Positions 55,159 through 62,801 of a DNA stretch of 64,000 bases are shown here, piece after piece. The position numbers and the translations under genes were made by a program. A model generated the notes under the pieces. That model did not search any database, had not been told where the DNA came from, and was given only the letters and a program-made list of their open reading frames with translations. The DNA comes from Abditibacteriota bacterium (GTDB taxonomy: Bacteria > Armatimonadota > UBA5829): assembly GCA_017552965.1 (NCBI GenBank), contig JAFZNQ010000115.1:62001-126000 (forward strand), read 5' to 3'. Position 1 is the first letter of the stretch, and each line of letters begins with the position of its first letter.

Positions 55159-55719
55159 TTATTCCTCCATACACTGGCCCGCATTGAAATACTGCTTTAT
55201 TTCCGGGTCAAATCCCAGGGTGTCGGACGTATATACGCCCTCTGCCTGCGGGTTGTCTTCAAGGGGCTCCAGCAGCAGGCTGTACCACCTGCCGGGCTCG
55301 TAATCATACACCTTTTCCCCGTTGGCAAAGGCGCGGCAGATCACGTATATGAGCCGGCCGTCCTCTGTCCTGAACTCCGTGTTCACAAGCGCATCCCTGT
55401 AAGGCGCGATCTCCTCGAGAGAGGGGAAATGGGAGCTCCTTACAGGCTCGGCCTTCACTCTTTCGGCCCGGGACGTCCGGGCGGGAAACAGGGATCTGTA
55501 GAGCCGGTGCTCGGCAGCGATCTCTTCGGGAGATATCTGCTTCTCCCCCTGCTTGCCGTCCAGAGTGTTGGAATATATCCTCCAGACGCCCTGTCTGTTG
55601 GATTCCCACACCACCAGGCCCGAGCCGAGGCCTGCCGCTTCTTCGGCGGCCTCAAGGCCTCCGGCAAAGAGCAGGCACATCAGGAAGCACAATATGCTTT
55701 TCGTGAAAGCCCTGTTCAT
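55159..55719 (-). CDS. Short exported protein, internally deleted paralog of the neighbouring 790-aa protein
   Basis: A 186-aa protein with a signal peptide (residues 1-26, ending GGLEAAE). Residues about 36-65 are nearly identical to the segment just after the signal peptide of the 790-aa neighbour (start WESNRQGVWR). Residues about 100-182 match the neighbour's C-terminal module (start SLEEIAPY; roughly 54 of 83 identical by eye). The roughly 600-residue middle with propeller, PKD and LamG is absent and replaced by about 35 unrelated residues. The start at 55719 gives a clean signal peptide; the open frame upstream is not homologous. The gene is intact, with no stop or frameshift. Confidence 0.75.
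   Translation of the reverse strand: MNRAFTKSILCFLMCLLFAGGLEAAEEAAGLGSGLVVWESNRQGVWRIYSNTLDGKQGEKQISPEEIAAEHRLYRSLFPARTSRAERVKAEPVRSSHFPSLEEIAPYRDALVNTEFRTEDGRLIYVICRAFANGEKVYDYEPGRWYSLLLEPLEDNPQAEGVYTSDTLGFDPEIKQYFNAGQCMEE
55532..55614 (-). repeat. 83-nt direct repeat, copy 1
   Basis: Matches 57936-58018 at 78 of 83 positions by hand alignment. All five differences look synonymous. It lies in the coding region just after the signal peptide of the short paralog. Confidence 0.85.
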
Positions 55720-55738
55720 TGCAACATACACCCGCGCT

Positions 55739-58111
55739 CTATTCAAACCCTTGTCCGGCGTTGAAATACTGAGGCGCTTCGGCGTCAAAGTCCAGGTCGT
55801 CCGCCGTGTAGATGGTCTCTGCCTGACTGTTGTCCTCCACGGGCTCCACCAGGAGAGTGTATTCCTTTCCTTTTTCGTAGCCAAACACCTTTTCTCCGTT
55901 GGCGTAGCCCCGGCAGAGGACCCTCAGGGGCTCCCCTTCCCGGGTCCGGAACTCGCAATTGATGAGGGCGTCCTTGTAGGGAGCTATCTCCTCCAGAGAG
56001 GGCAGCCTGGACACGCCGGTCAATGCCGCCCTCACCTCGCGGCCGTTGGGAGCCCAGGGCTTTATCACCCGTTTTGCGCGGTCATTGTCCAGAGCGACCT
56101 CTTCGGCAGAGAGGACCCGGTCATATACGGCAATGGCGTTGATCAGGCCGCAAAAGTCTCCCTTCCCCTCCGGCATATTGCCGGCGGAACAGCCGGTCAG
56201 GTCCCATTTGTCAAAGGCTCCCTGAGCGTCGGTAAAGGAGGCGGCGAGCCTGCCGTCCAGATACACGTTCACCACGTCGCCGCCATAGGTGACGGCCCCG
56301 TGGACTGTCTTGCCGGGCTCCGCTTTGGTCAGCACCAGCACCGGACTTGAGTCATAAACTCCCAAAAAGGTCCTCATCCTCAGCACCAGACTGTCGTGCT
56401 CCGCGGCCAGGGACAGCAGGGTGGTCCCTCTGTGAGCGGCGGCGAATATGATCCCGTATTCCCGGGGCCTTTGGACACAGGCGTCAAAGACTATGCTGAA
56501 GCTGCCGCTTTTTCTGATGGCCTCTCCCGGAGAAACGCCGGCGTCCAGCGCCCCGCCGCAGAAGCACAGTCCGTGATTGCCGGCGTACCAGGCCCTGCCC
56601 TTCAGGGCGGGAGGCTCCGGGACTCCCTCACGGTACACCATGGTCTCCCCGTCGGGCGCATAATACCATACCGGGGCGCCCACGGGATACTGCAGATTGT
56701 TTATGGGGATAGTGATATCCAGCCGGTTGGGCTCCGCAGCCAGATCGTATATGCCCTTTACGTAGAGCAGGTCCTCTTCCACCGGGCTCTCAAACTCTAT
56801 GTCTATGCGGGAGCCGTCCTCCGACAGCTTCCGGCTCTTGATGGCAGTCCCGGAATGGAGCCCCAGCTTCATGCGGCCGATATCCACCGGCTCGGACAGA
56901 GAGAGAGATACTCCGCCGGCAGAGGGCAGCACCCGGGCTATGGAGGGCTTTGAGGGAGGGGCCACTATGACCGTCCCTCTGTAGGTCTTGCTGCCCCGGG
57001 CTTCCACGCTGTAAACTCCCGGCTTGGCATAGGTATGCCTTGCAGACGGTCCTCCCTTTTCCGAGGAGCCGTCCCCGAAGGACCAGACCGCGCTCTTTTC
57101 GGACCCCGGCAGGGTCCACCGGGCCTCGGACCGGCCCTCAAAGGACTGAGTCCCCAGCTCCCACTCCTCAAAATACACGGAGGGATACCGGTCAGTGTGG
57201 CCGTCAAAGGAGTAGCGGACGGGCTTGCCGACCCGGGTCATGGTTTTGGGGTCTATGCGGCACACGAAAATGTCGTAGTCAGACTTGTTGTGATCGTGCT
57301 GGTCGGGAGACGCTCCGAAGGCCAGGGCCCCCATGGAGCAGGACACCTCGGGAAAATAGACGTAGGCTCTGTCCTTGGGCAGGCTCTTGTCCCGGTTGTC
57401 CAGAATGTGGTGAATGACCCCGGTGGCGGGATCATAGGCCCCCACGGGACCGCCGGCGTTCTCCATCCACACGATCCACTTGCCGTCATAGGTGTGGAAG
57501 GGCATGCAGCCCCGGAGCTGGGCTATCTCCCGGACGGTCTTTTTGTCCCGGTCATAGGCAAACACCAGAGCGGGATGCTCGCAGACCCCGTAGGAGAGGG
57601 TCCTGTCAAAGAGCAGGTGATATTTGCCCCGGGTGTCATAGAGCTCCCGGCTCTTTTTGCCGGAGAAGCTGTAGAGGCAGGTCTTTCTGTCGCCGTTGAT
57701 GTAGATAAAGCTGTCATTGTCGGCAAACACCACGGAGTGGCCGCCGCCGTAATCGCAGGCCTTGTCAAAGAGCACCTCATCCCTGCCTGTCTTCATGTCT
57801 ATGACATGCATCTTCCCTATAGGCGGCTTGTCCTTCCAGTTTCTGGAGGAGACCGGGTATTCCATATAGAGCACCTTAGAGCCGTCCGGAGACACCTGGG
57901 CGCTCATATGGTCGGTCTTGTTGTCCGCCTTGGGGGATATCTGCTTTTCCCCCTGCTTGCCGTCGAGAGTATTGGAATATATCCTCCAGACGCCCTGCCT
58001 GTTGGACTCCCACACCACGTAGCCCCTGCCAAAGCGGGTCATCTCGTCGTAGGCGCCGGCGCCCACGGCAAATAAAAGCACGACGAAGAGCGTCATGCAC
58101 AGCTTTTTCAT
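55739..58111 (-). CDS. Exported TolB-propeller/PKD/LamG-type protein
   Basis: A 790-aa secreted protein with a signal peptide at 1-20. A TolB-like propeller region (about 30-310) has blades such as SPDGSKVLYMEYPV and NDSFIYINGDRK. A PKD-like domain lies at about 325-392 (WSFGDGSS, HTYAKPGVYSVEARG). A LamG/concanavalin-like domain lies at about 530-690 (SGSFSIVFDACV, VNVYLDGRLAASF). The last 88 residues form a module shared with the short paralog. The domains suggest carbohydrate or surface binding rather than catalysis. It is first in the cluster that includes AlgI/AlgJ. Confidence 0.78.
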   Translation of the reverse strand: MKKLCMTLFVVLLFAVGAGAYDEMTRFGRGYVVWESNRQGVWRIYSNTLDGKQGEKQISPKADNKTDHMSAQVSPDGSKVLYMEYPVSSRNWKDKPPIGKMHVIDMKTGRDEVLFDKACDYGGGHSVVFADNDSFIYINGDRKTCLYSFSGKKSRELYDTRGKYHLLFDRTLSYGVCEHPALVFAYDRDKKTVREIAQLRGCMPFHTYDGKWIVWMENAGGPVGAYDPATGVIHHILDNRDKSLPKDRAYVYFPEVSCSMGALAFGASPDQHDHNKSDYDIFVCRIDPKTMTRVGKPVRYSFDGHTDRYPSVYFEEWELGTQSFEGRSEARWTLPGSEKSAVWSFGDGSSEKGGPSARHTYAKPGVYSVEARGSKTYRGTVIVAPPSKPSIARVLPSAGGVSLSLSEPVDIGRMKLGLHSGTAIKSRKLSEDGSRIDIEFESPVEEDLLYVKGIYDLAAEPNRLDITIPINNLQYPVGAPVWYYAPDGETMVYREGVPEPPALKGRAWYAGNHGLCFCGGALDAGVSPGEAIRKSGSFSIVFDACVQRPREYGIIFAAAHRGTTLLSLAAEHDSLVLRMRTFLGVYDSSPVLVLTKAEPGKTVHGAVTYGGDVVNVYLDGRLAASFTDAQGAFDKWDLTGCSAGNMPEGKGDFCGLINAIAVYDRVLSAEEVALDNDRAKRVIKPWAPNGREVRAALTGVSRLPSLEEIAPYKDALINCEFRTREGEPLRVLCRGYANGEKVFGYEKGKEYTLLVEPVEDNSQAETIYTADDLDFDAEAPQYFNAGQGFE
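57936..58018 (-). repeat. 83-nt direct repeat, copy 2
   Basis: Counterpart of 55532-55614, in the same position just after the signal peptide of the long paralog. Confidence 0.85.
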
Positions 58112-58150
58112 AGTATCTTCACCTGTATGATCCCGGATCGCATATTTAAC

Positions 58151-58177
58151 AAAAAGGCGCCGCGCGGCGGCGCCTTT
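58151..58177 (-). terminator. Terminator after ftsZ
   Basis: The stem AAAGGCGCCG/CGGCGCCTTT with a 5-nt loop is followed on the minus strand by TTTTT. It separates the division operon from the exported-protein/AlgI cluster. Confidence 0.82.
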
Positions 58178-58192
58178 ATTCTGATAGGCCTG

Positions 58193-59365
58193 TTATTTCC
58201 TGTCCTTCATGAAGTCGGGCACCTTGAAATTGCCGCTGGGCTTGCTGTAGCTCTGCTTCTGTTCCTGGGGGGCAGGCTTGGACGCGGGCGCCGTATGGGC
58301 AGGCTCCGCCTTGGGAGCGGTCTCGGCCTTGGGAGGCTGGGGAGCGCTCTTGGGCTTGCTGACGCCCACCACGGGGTTCACGAAGGGAGAGGACGACTGG
58401 TCAAAGCCGGTGGCCACCACGGTGATCTTGATCTCGTCCTTGTCGTCGGTCTTGAGTTTGTTGTCATAGACCACGCCGAAGATCACCTCGGTGTTCACGT
58501 TGTTGGCCTCGGCGGCGGAATTGATCACGGACATGGCGTCAAAGGTCTCCTGCAGCTCCAGGTCCTCGCTGGCGGTGATATTCACCAGGACGCCGGTAGC
58601 GTTTTCGATGGAGGCGTCCAGCAGCTTGCTGCGGCAGGCTGCCTCGGCGGCTATCTTCGCCCTGTTTTCACCGGAGGCAATACCTATACCCATGAGAGCG
58701 GAGCCCTTGTCCTTCATGATGTGCTCCACGTCGGCAAAGTCCACGTTGATGTGGCCGGGCTGGGTGATGATGTCGGAAATGCCCTGCACGCCGTTCTTGA
58801 GGGTCTCGTCGGCTATGAGAAAAGCGTTCTTCAGAGTGATCTTCTTGTCGCAGACCTCGCTGAGCTTGCTGTTGGGGATGGCTATCAGGGTGTCCACGCA
58901 GGTCTTCAGATTCTTGATGCCTTCCTCGGCCTTGGCCGCTCTCTGGCCGCCTTCCCACACGAAGGGACGGGTCACGATGCCCACGGTGAGGATGCCCAGC
59001 TTCCGGGATATGTCGGCCACCACGGGAGCCGCTCCGGTACCGGTGCCGCCGCCCATGCCGGCAGTGATGAAGACCATGTCGGCCTTTTCCGAAGTCTCGC
59101 CGCCCATGAGCTCCTTTTCTATCTCTTCCTTGCTGTCCTCGGCCGCCTGTCTGCCCACCTCGGGATTACCTCCGGCGCCCAGGCCGTGAGTGAGTCTCTC
59201 GCCCAGCACTATCTTCTTTTTGCAGCTGGACATATCCAGCACCTGCTGGTCGGTGTTCAGGACCACGAACTCCACGCCCTCTACGCCGCTTTCCATCATT
59301 CTGTGAACAGCGTTCATGCCGGCTCCGCCGACGCCCAATACCTTGATCTTTGCTCCGCTTGCCAT
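58193..59365 (-). CDS. ftsZ: Cell division protein FtsZ
   Basis: A 390-aa tubulin-like GTPase that forms the Z-ring. The GTP-binding signature is GGGTGTGAAP, and the N-terminal loop is VLGVGGAGMNAV. An Ala/Pro/Lys-rich linker of about 60 residues separates the core from the C-terminal peptide FKVPDFMKDRK, which is the usual FtsA/ZipA-binding tail. A good AAGGAGA ribosome site precedes the ATG. It follows ftsA by about 33 nt. Confidence 0.98.
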   Translation of the reverse strand: MASGAKIKVLGVGGAGMNAVHRMMESGVEGVEFVVLNTDQQVLDMSSCKKKIVLGERLTHGLGAGGNPEVGRQAAEDSKEEIEKELMGGETSEKADMVFITAGMGGGTGTGAAPVVADISRKLGILTVGIVTRPFVWEGGQRAAKAEEGIKNLKTCVDTLIAIPNSKLSEVCDKKITLKNAFLIADETLKNGVQGISDIITQPGHINVDFADVEHIMKDKGSALMGIGIASGENRAKIAAEAACRSKLLDASIENATGVLVNITASEDLELQETFDAMSVINSAAEANNVNTEVIFGVVYDNKLKTDDKDEIKITVVATGFDQSSSPFVNPVVGVSKPKSAPQPPKAETAPKAEPAHTAPASKPAPQEQKQSYSKPSGNFKVPDFMKDRK

Positions 59366-59398
59366 ATCGCTTCTCCTTGGATACTATTGTTTACTCTC

Positions 59399-60619
59399 TT
59401 ATTTTGGAAACAACCGGCTGAAAAAGCCGATGAATTTTTTGCCTATAGTCTCTCTCCGGGCGCTCTCCCCGGCGTCGTCCGCCGCCATGACCTTCAGGGC
59501 GCCCAGCACCGGGAACCACTGAGGATCCTCGGTGATGTAGTCCATGCCCGACAGTCCGTAGGACCTGCCGGTCTTGACTCTGAGGCCCCGGGGAGCCTCC
59601 CGCGACAGGGCTGCCGCCAGCCCCCGGACCATGGCCAGACCGCCTGTATAGACGTAGCCGGCAAACACCTGATCTCCGTAGCCCTCGTTTTCCACACAGG
59701 CCGTCACCCGGTCCGCCAGCTGCCTGACCAGATCCTCCAGGAAACGGTTGTATTCTCCCATCTCCAGCCATTTGCGCTCCGGATCGGAGGCCAGCCCCAG
59801 GAGCTTTTTGTCCTTTGAGTCCGTCATCAGCAGATTGGAATAGTTGTCGAACACGTAGGACGCCTCCTCAAAGGGGATCCTGTACACCCAGGAAATGGTG
59901 TTGACCAGATCGTGTATGCCCACGGGCAGCACGGCGCACAGCTGTATGTTGCCCTCGGTAAACACTGCCACGTCGGTCTTGTCCCAGCCCACGTCGGCCA
60001 GGACCACGCCCAGATCCCTTTCGCCCTGCTTGATGCAGGCCTCTGCGGCCAGATAGCTCTCGGGAAAAATGTCCACGTCCTTCAGGCCCACCAGGTCCAC
60101 CAGCTGGCAGACGGCAGCCTTTTGCCGGTCGTCGGCATACGCCAGGAAATTCTCTCCCTGAAAACGGGTGCATTTTTCGCGGAGAGGGTCATAGGTGAAC
60201 TCGCCGTCCACGTAATACTTCTTGTTGGACACGAACATCACCGACTTGCCGAACACGGGGGCCGAGTCGCTGATCACCTTGTCCAGCCTGTCCAGTATGC
60301 CGTAGGTGATGCGGGTGGGCTGCGAAAAGGCGATCTCGCCGGACCTGTTCCGGGACTCCAGACCGGAGCCGCTGAGACTGAAGCAGACGTGGTCGGGGTC
60401 CCCCTTGGAAAGACCCATCTGATAGATCAGATCCCGGACTATGGCTGCCACCGCTTCGGTATTCAGGATGATGCCCTTTTCGATGCCCTCGGAATTCGCG
60501 TGAGCCACGTCTATGATCCGGACCGTATTACGGCCTGCGTCATAGCTGCCCAGGGCCGCCTTTATGGTTTTTGACCCGAGATCACAGGCCAGATAATAAC
60601 TGCTTTTCACTGCGTCCAA
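59399..60619 (-). CDS. ftsA: Cell division protein FtsA
   Basis: A 406-aa actin-like ATPase that tethers FtsZ to the membrane. The phosphate-binding start is ACDLGSKTIKAALG, a second-domain motif is VLADVGWDKTDVAV, and YVTGG-like YVYTGGLAMV lies near 330. The C-terminal amphipathic helix KKFIGFFSRLFPK is the membrane anchor. The start is uncertain: TTG at 60619 or GTG at 60610, neither with a strong ribosome site. Its own promoter lies at 60660-60689. Confidence 0.94.
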   Translation of the reverse strand: MDAVKSSYYLACDLGSKTIKAALGSYDAGRNTVRIIDVAHANSEGIEKGIILNTEAVAAIVRDLIYQMGLSKGDPDHVCFSLSGSGLESRNRSGEIAFSQPTRITYGILDRLDKVISDSAPVFGKSVMFVSNKKYYVDGEFTYDPLREKCTRFQGENFLAYADDRQKAAVCQLVDLVGLKDVDIFPESYLAAEACIKQGERDLGVVLADVGWDKTDVAVFTEGNIQLCAVLPVGIHDLVNTISWVYRIPFEEASYVFDNYSNLLMTDSKDKKLLGLASDPERKWLEMGEYNRFLEDLVRQLADRVTACVENEGYGDQVFAGYVYTGGLAMVRGLAAALSREAPRGLRVKTGRSYGLSGMDYITEDPQWFPVLGALKVMAADDAGESARRETIGKKFIGFFSRLFPK

Positions 60620-60659
60620 CCTAACAACATACTACACGGCAAACAAACTGCACATATAT

Positions 60660-60689
60660 ATTATATCTTAAAAATCCGTTTTATGCCAA
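60660..60689 (-). promoter_or_regulatory. Internal promoter for ftsA-ftsZ
   Basis: TTGGCA (60689-60684) and TATAAT (60665-60660) are 18 nt apart in the only sizable gap of the cluster. It would allow ftsAZ to be expressed apart from murB-ddl and ftsQ. Confidence 0.72.
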
Positions 60690-60702
60690 GAGAAAGGGCC
60701 GG

Positions 60703-61077
60703 TCAGGGATTTTTTTTTGGAGCCCTCCTCCCCTTGATGAACTCCACCCTGATGATGGACAGATTGAGGAATATCCTGCCGCCCAGGACTATGAGGGCAG
60801 CCAGAAACAGGTCTATCCTCAGCAGGTCTCCTATGTAGGCCAGACCTGCGGCCAGCAGAGCGTTGCAGAAAAAGCCCGACAGGAATATGGAGTCTTCAAA
60901 ATTGCCCTGCAGTCTGGCCCTCACACCGCCGGTGATGGCGTCCAGACCCGCCAGCAGCGCCAGGGACAGATAGCTGGCCCACTTGCCGGGCAGGTCCACG
61001 GGGGCAAAATACACCGCCAGGCCCAGCATAAAGGCCAGCACGGGATACAGATACAGCTTCAGCCGGGCCTTGTTCAT
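60703..61077 (-). CDS. Small basic family protein (Sbp/DUF1290)
   Basis: A 124-aa integral membrane protein with three or four helices and the conserved GLDAITGGVRARLQGNFEDSIF region in the middle (only part quoted here: GGVRARLQ). It ends in a basic tail (KGRRAPKKNP). The family lies beside DUF881 and ftsA/ftsZ mostly in Gram-positive lineages and has a poorly defined role in division or membrane organisation. It overlaps the DUF881 gene by 4 nt. Confidence 0.92.
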   Translation of the reverse strand: MNKARLKLYLYPVLAFMLGLAVYFAPVDLPGKWASYLSLALLAGLDAITGGVRARLQGNFEDSIFLSGFFCNALLAAGLAYIGDLLRIDLFLAALIVLGGRIFLNLSIIRVEFIKGRRAPKKNP

Positions 61078-61805
61078 TTGGTCACCTCCCGGGCGTAGGT
61101 GAACTTGGTAGAGCCGGTGTAGGCCGGCAGCTCCAGCTTTTTCTCCTTGGTCACCGTGAGCATGCCCAGCACCTGCAGATCTGCCACGGTGCCTCCGGGC
61201 ATATTGATGCCCGTGTAGAGGTCGTCGGGGTTGCCCACGGCCTTGATGACGTAAGGGGGAAAGACCCTGATATTATTCACCAGAATGGGAGTGCCGGCGC
61301 AGCGGATGGAGGTGTTGGCCACTATCCTCTGCTCGTTCACGGACACGGCCTCGGCTCCGGAGTTGAAGAGCTCGTTCACCGTCAGCACTATGTCCGAGTA
61401 GTGCACCAGCAGCTGGTCTATCTCGTAGGCGGGCGAATCCTTGGATATCTTGGGGCTGTCCACCAGAGTGACTATGACCCCGGGGCCCGACACGGCGCTG
61501 GTGCCGGCCAGCAGCTTGCTCTCCGTGAGGATGTTTTCCAGCCTCTGGGTGCTGGCCACGCCCTTTGCCTGCTCCACGGCCATTTTTTCCGTGAGAGCCT
61601 TCTGGTCAGCCAGCTCCTTCTGCAGCTTGATGTTTTCATCCTTGGCGTATTTGAGGAGCGAGCCGGCGTCGGCCATCCTGATGGGGATGCCCTCTCTGAT
61701 GGCCTGTATCTGGGTCTTGAAGGTGAGAGCAAACAGCACGCCCAGTATGAAGCACAGGATCACCAACTCGGCGAGCCAGCTTTTTCCGTGACTTGCAGGA
61801 ACCAT
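61074..61805 (-). CDS. DUF881 family protein
   Basis: A 243-aa protein with one N-terminal TM helix (about 12-30), a coiled coil (about 48-85: LLKYAKDENIKLQKELADQ) and a C-terminal DUF881 domain (SAVSGPGVIVTLVDSP, EAVSVNEQRIV, VFPPYVIKAVGN). Its function is unknown. DUF881-Sbp pairs next to ftsA/ftsZ are a recognised gene order. It lies 3 nt after ftsQ. Confidence 0.92.
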   Translation of the reverse strand: MVPASHGKSWLAELVILCFILGVLFALTFKTQIQAIREGIPIRMADAGSLLKYAKDENIKLQKELADQKALTEKMAVEQAKGVASTQRLENILTESKLLAGTSAVSGPGVIVTLVDSPKISKDSPAYEIDQLLVHYSDIVLTVNELFNSGAEAVSVNEQRIVANTSIRCAGTPILVNNIRVFPPYVIKAVGNPDDLYTGINMPGGTVADLQVLGMLTVTKEKKLELPAYTGSTKFTYAREVTK

Positions 61806-61808
61806 TCG

Positions 61809-62801
61809 TTACTCCTTTGGAAAATCTTTTAAGTTCTTTTTGGGCTTGTAGGTGGCGGTCTCGTCGTCCAGGAGACATATCTCCCGGGCGTTCCGGAGAA
61901 TATCCGGCCTGAGACGGCTGATGGCAGAGAGCAGGTCCAGCTTTTCGATGGTGTTGGCCAGAGCGCCGAACTCCACCGTGGGGCCCTCCCCCGCCAGATC
62001 CAGCACCAGGGAGGAATCGGCGTCCACCCACAGCTTGGCCGGCCGCAGCTTTTTCTGGTCCGCATAGACAGCTACGTTGTACAGGAACTGCAGATCGTAT
62101 ATCTGCCTGCGTCTCAGATTGATCTTGTCGGCAAAATACTGCTCCACCGACTTTTCGTCGGCGAACTTGCCGGACCCTCCCTCCGGGGAAAGGGCGGCCA
62201 GAGCCTGAGCCTTTTTGGCATTCTGGGTCCGGGCGTAGGCGTCGGCGTTCATGTCGGAAATGCTGCGGCCCACGGAGGGCTCCACCCCGGATATCAGCAC
62301 GGGCAGAGGTCTGGTGCGCTCCCCCCGGGCCAGCTTGTGAAACACGAAGCCGCTCCTGTCCGTCAGATATTCGTTTCTGTCCTGCTTCACCAGGGCAAAG
62401 GGAGTCCTCTCCTTCACCCGGACGCTGACCGTGTCGGGAAAGCGGATGACGGCTCTGACGCTCAGCACCTCCGGCTGGGCCAGCACGTCCCTGCACTCGG
62501 AGCTCCTGACGAACATGGCGCAGAAGATATTTTTTCCCTCGTATCTCTCGGCGGCCTTACGGGCCACGGCGGCCTTGGAATACCGGACCCCTTTTACCCC
62601 CGTGTTCTCCACGCCAAAGCCGGGATAGGTGAGCAAAAAGCCCGCCACAAAGCCGGCTATGACAAATATGCCAAACAGCCTGAGGACCCTGAAGACGTTG
62701 TCAAAGGCCCTCCTGACAGCGGTGTCGGGAGGCCCTCCTGCCCCGTCGCCGGGGGCGGGAGTGTCCAGATTGGTCTGGCTGATGCGTCTGTCACGTCTCA
62801 T
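61809..62801 (-). CDS. ftsQ: Cell division protein FtsQ/DivIB
   Basis: A 330-aa bitopic protein of the divisome. A cytoplasmic tail of about 35 residues is followed by a TM helix (about 38-60: LFGIFVIAGFVAGFLLTY). A POTRA domain lies at about 68-140 (VKGVRYSKAAVARKAAERYEG, quoted in part: VKGVRYSK). A beta domain follows with DRSGFVFHKLARGERTRPLPVL (in part: LTDRSGFVF). It overlaps the end of the MurB-Ddl gene by 11 nt. Confidence 0.88.
   Translation of the reverse strand: MRRDRRISQTNLDTPAPGDGAGGPPDTAVRRAFDNVFRVLRLFGIFVIAGFVAGFLLTYPGFGVENTGVKGVRYSKAAVARKAAERYEGKNIFCAMFVRSSECRDVLAQPEVLSVRAVIRFPDTVSVRVKERTPFALVKQDRNEYLTDRSGFVFHKLARGERTRPLPVLISGVEPSVGRSISDMNADAYARTQNAKKAQALAALSPEGGSGKFADEKSVEQYFADKINLRRRQIYDLQFLYNVAVYADQKKLRPAKLWVDADSSLVLDLAGEGPTVEFGALANTIEKLDLLSAISRLRPDILRNAREICLLDDETATYKPKKNLKDFPKE

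Noticed and set aside
55159-55719. The 186-aa paralog as a pseudogene
   Set aside because: Signal peptide, both shared modules and reading frame are intact, and differences from the long copy in the repeat are synonymous, so selection appears active. Kept as a CDS.
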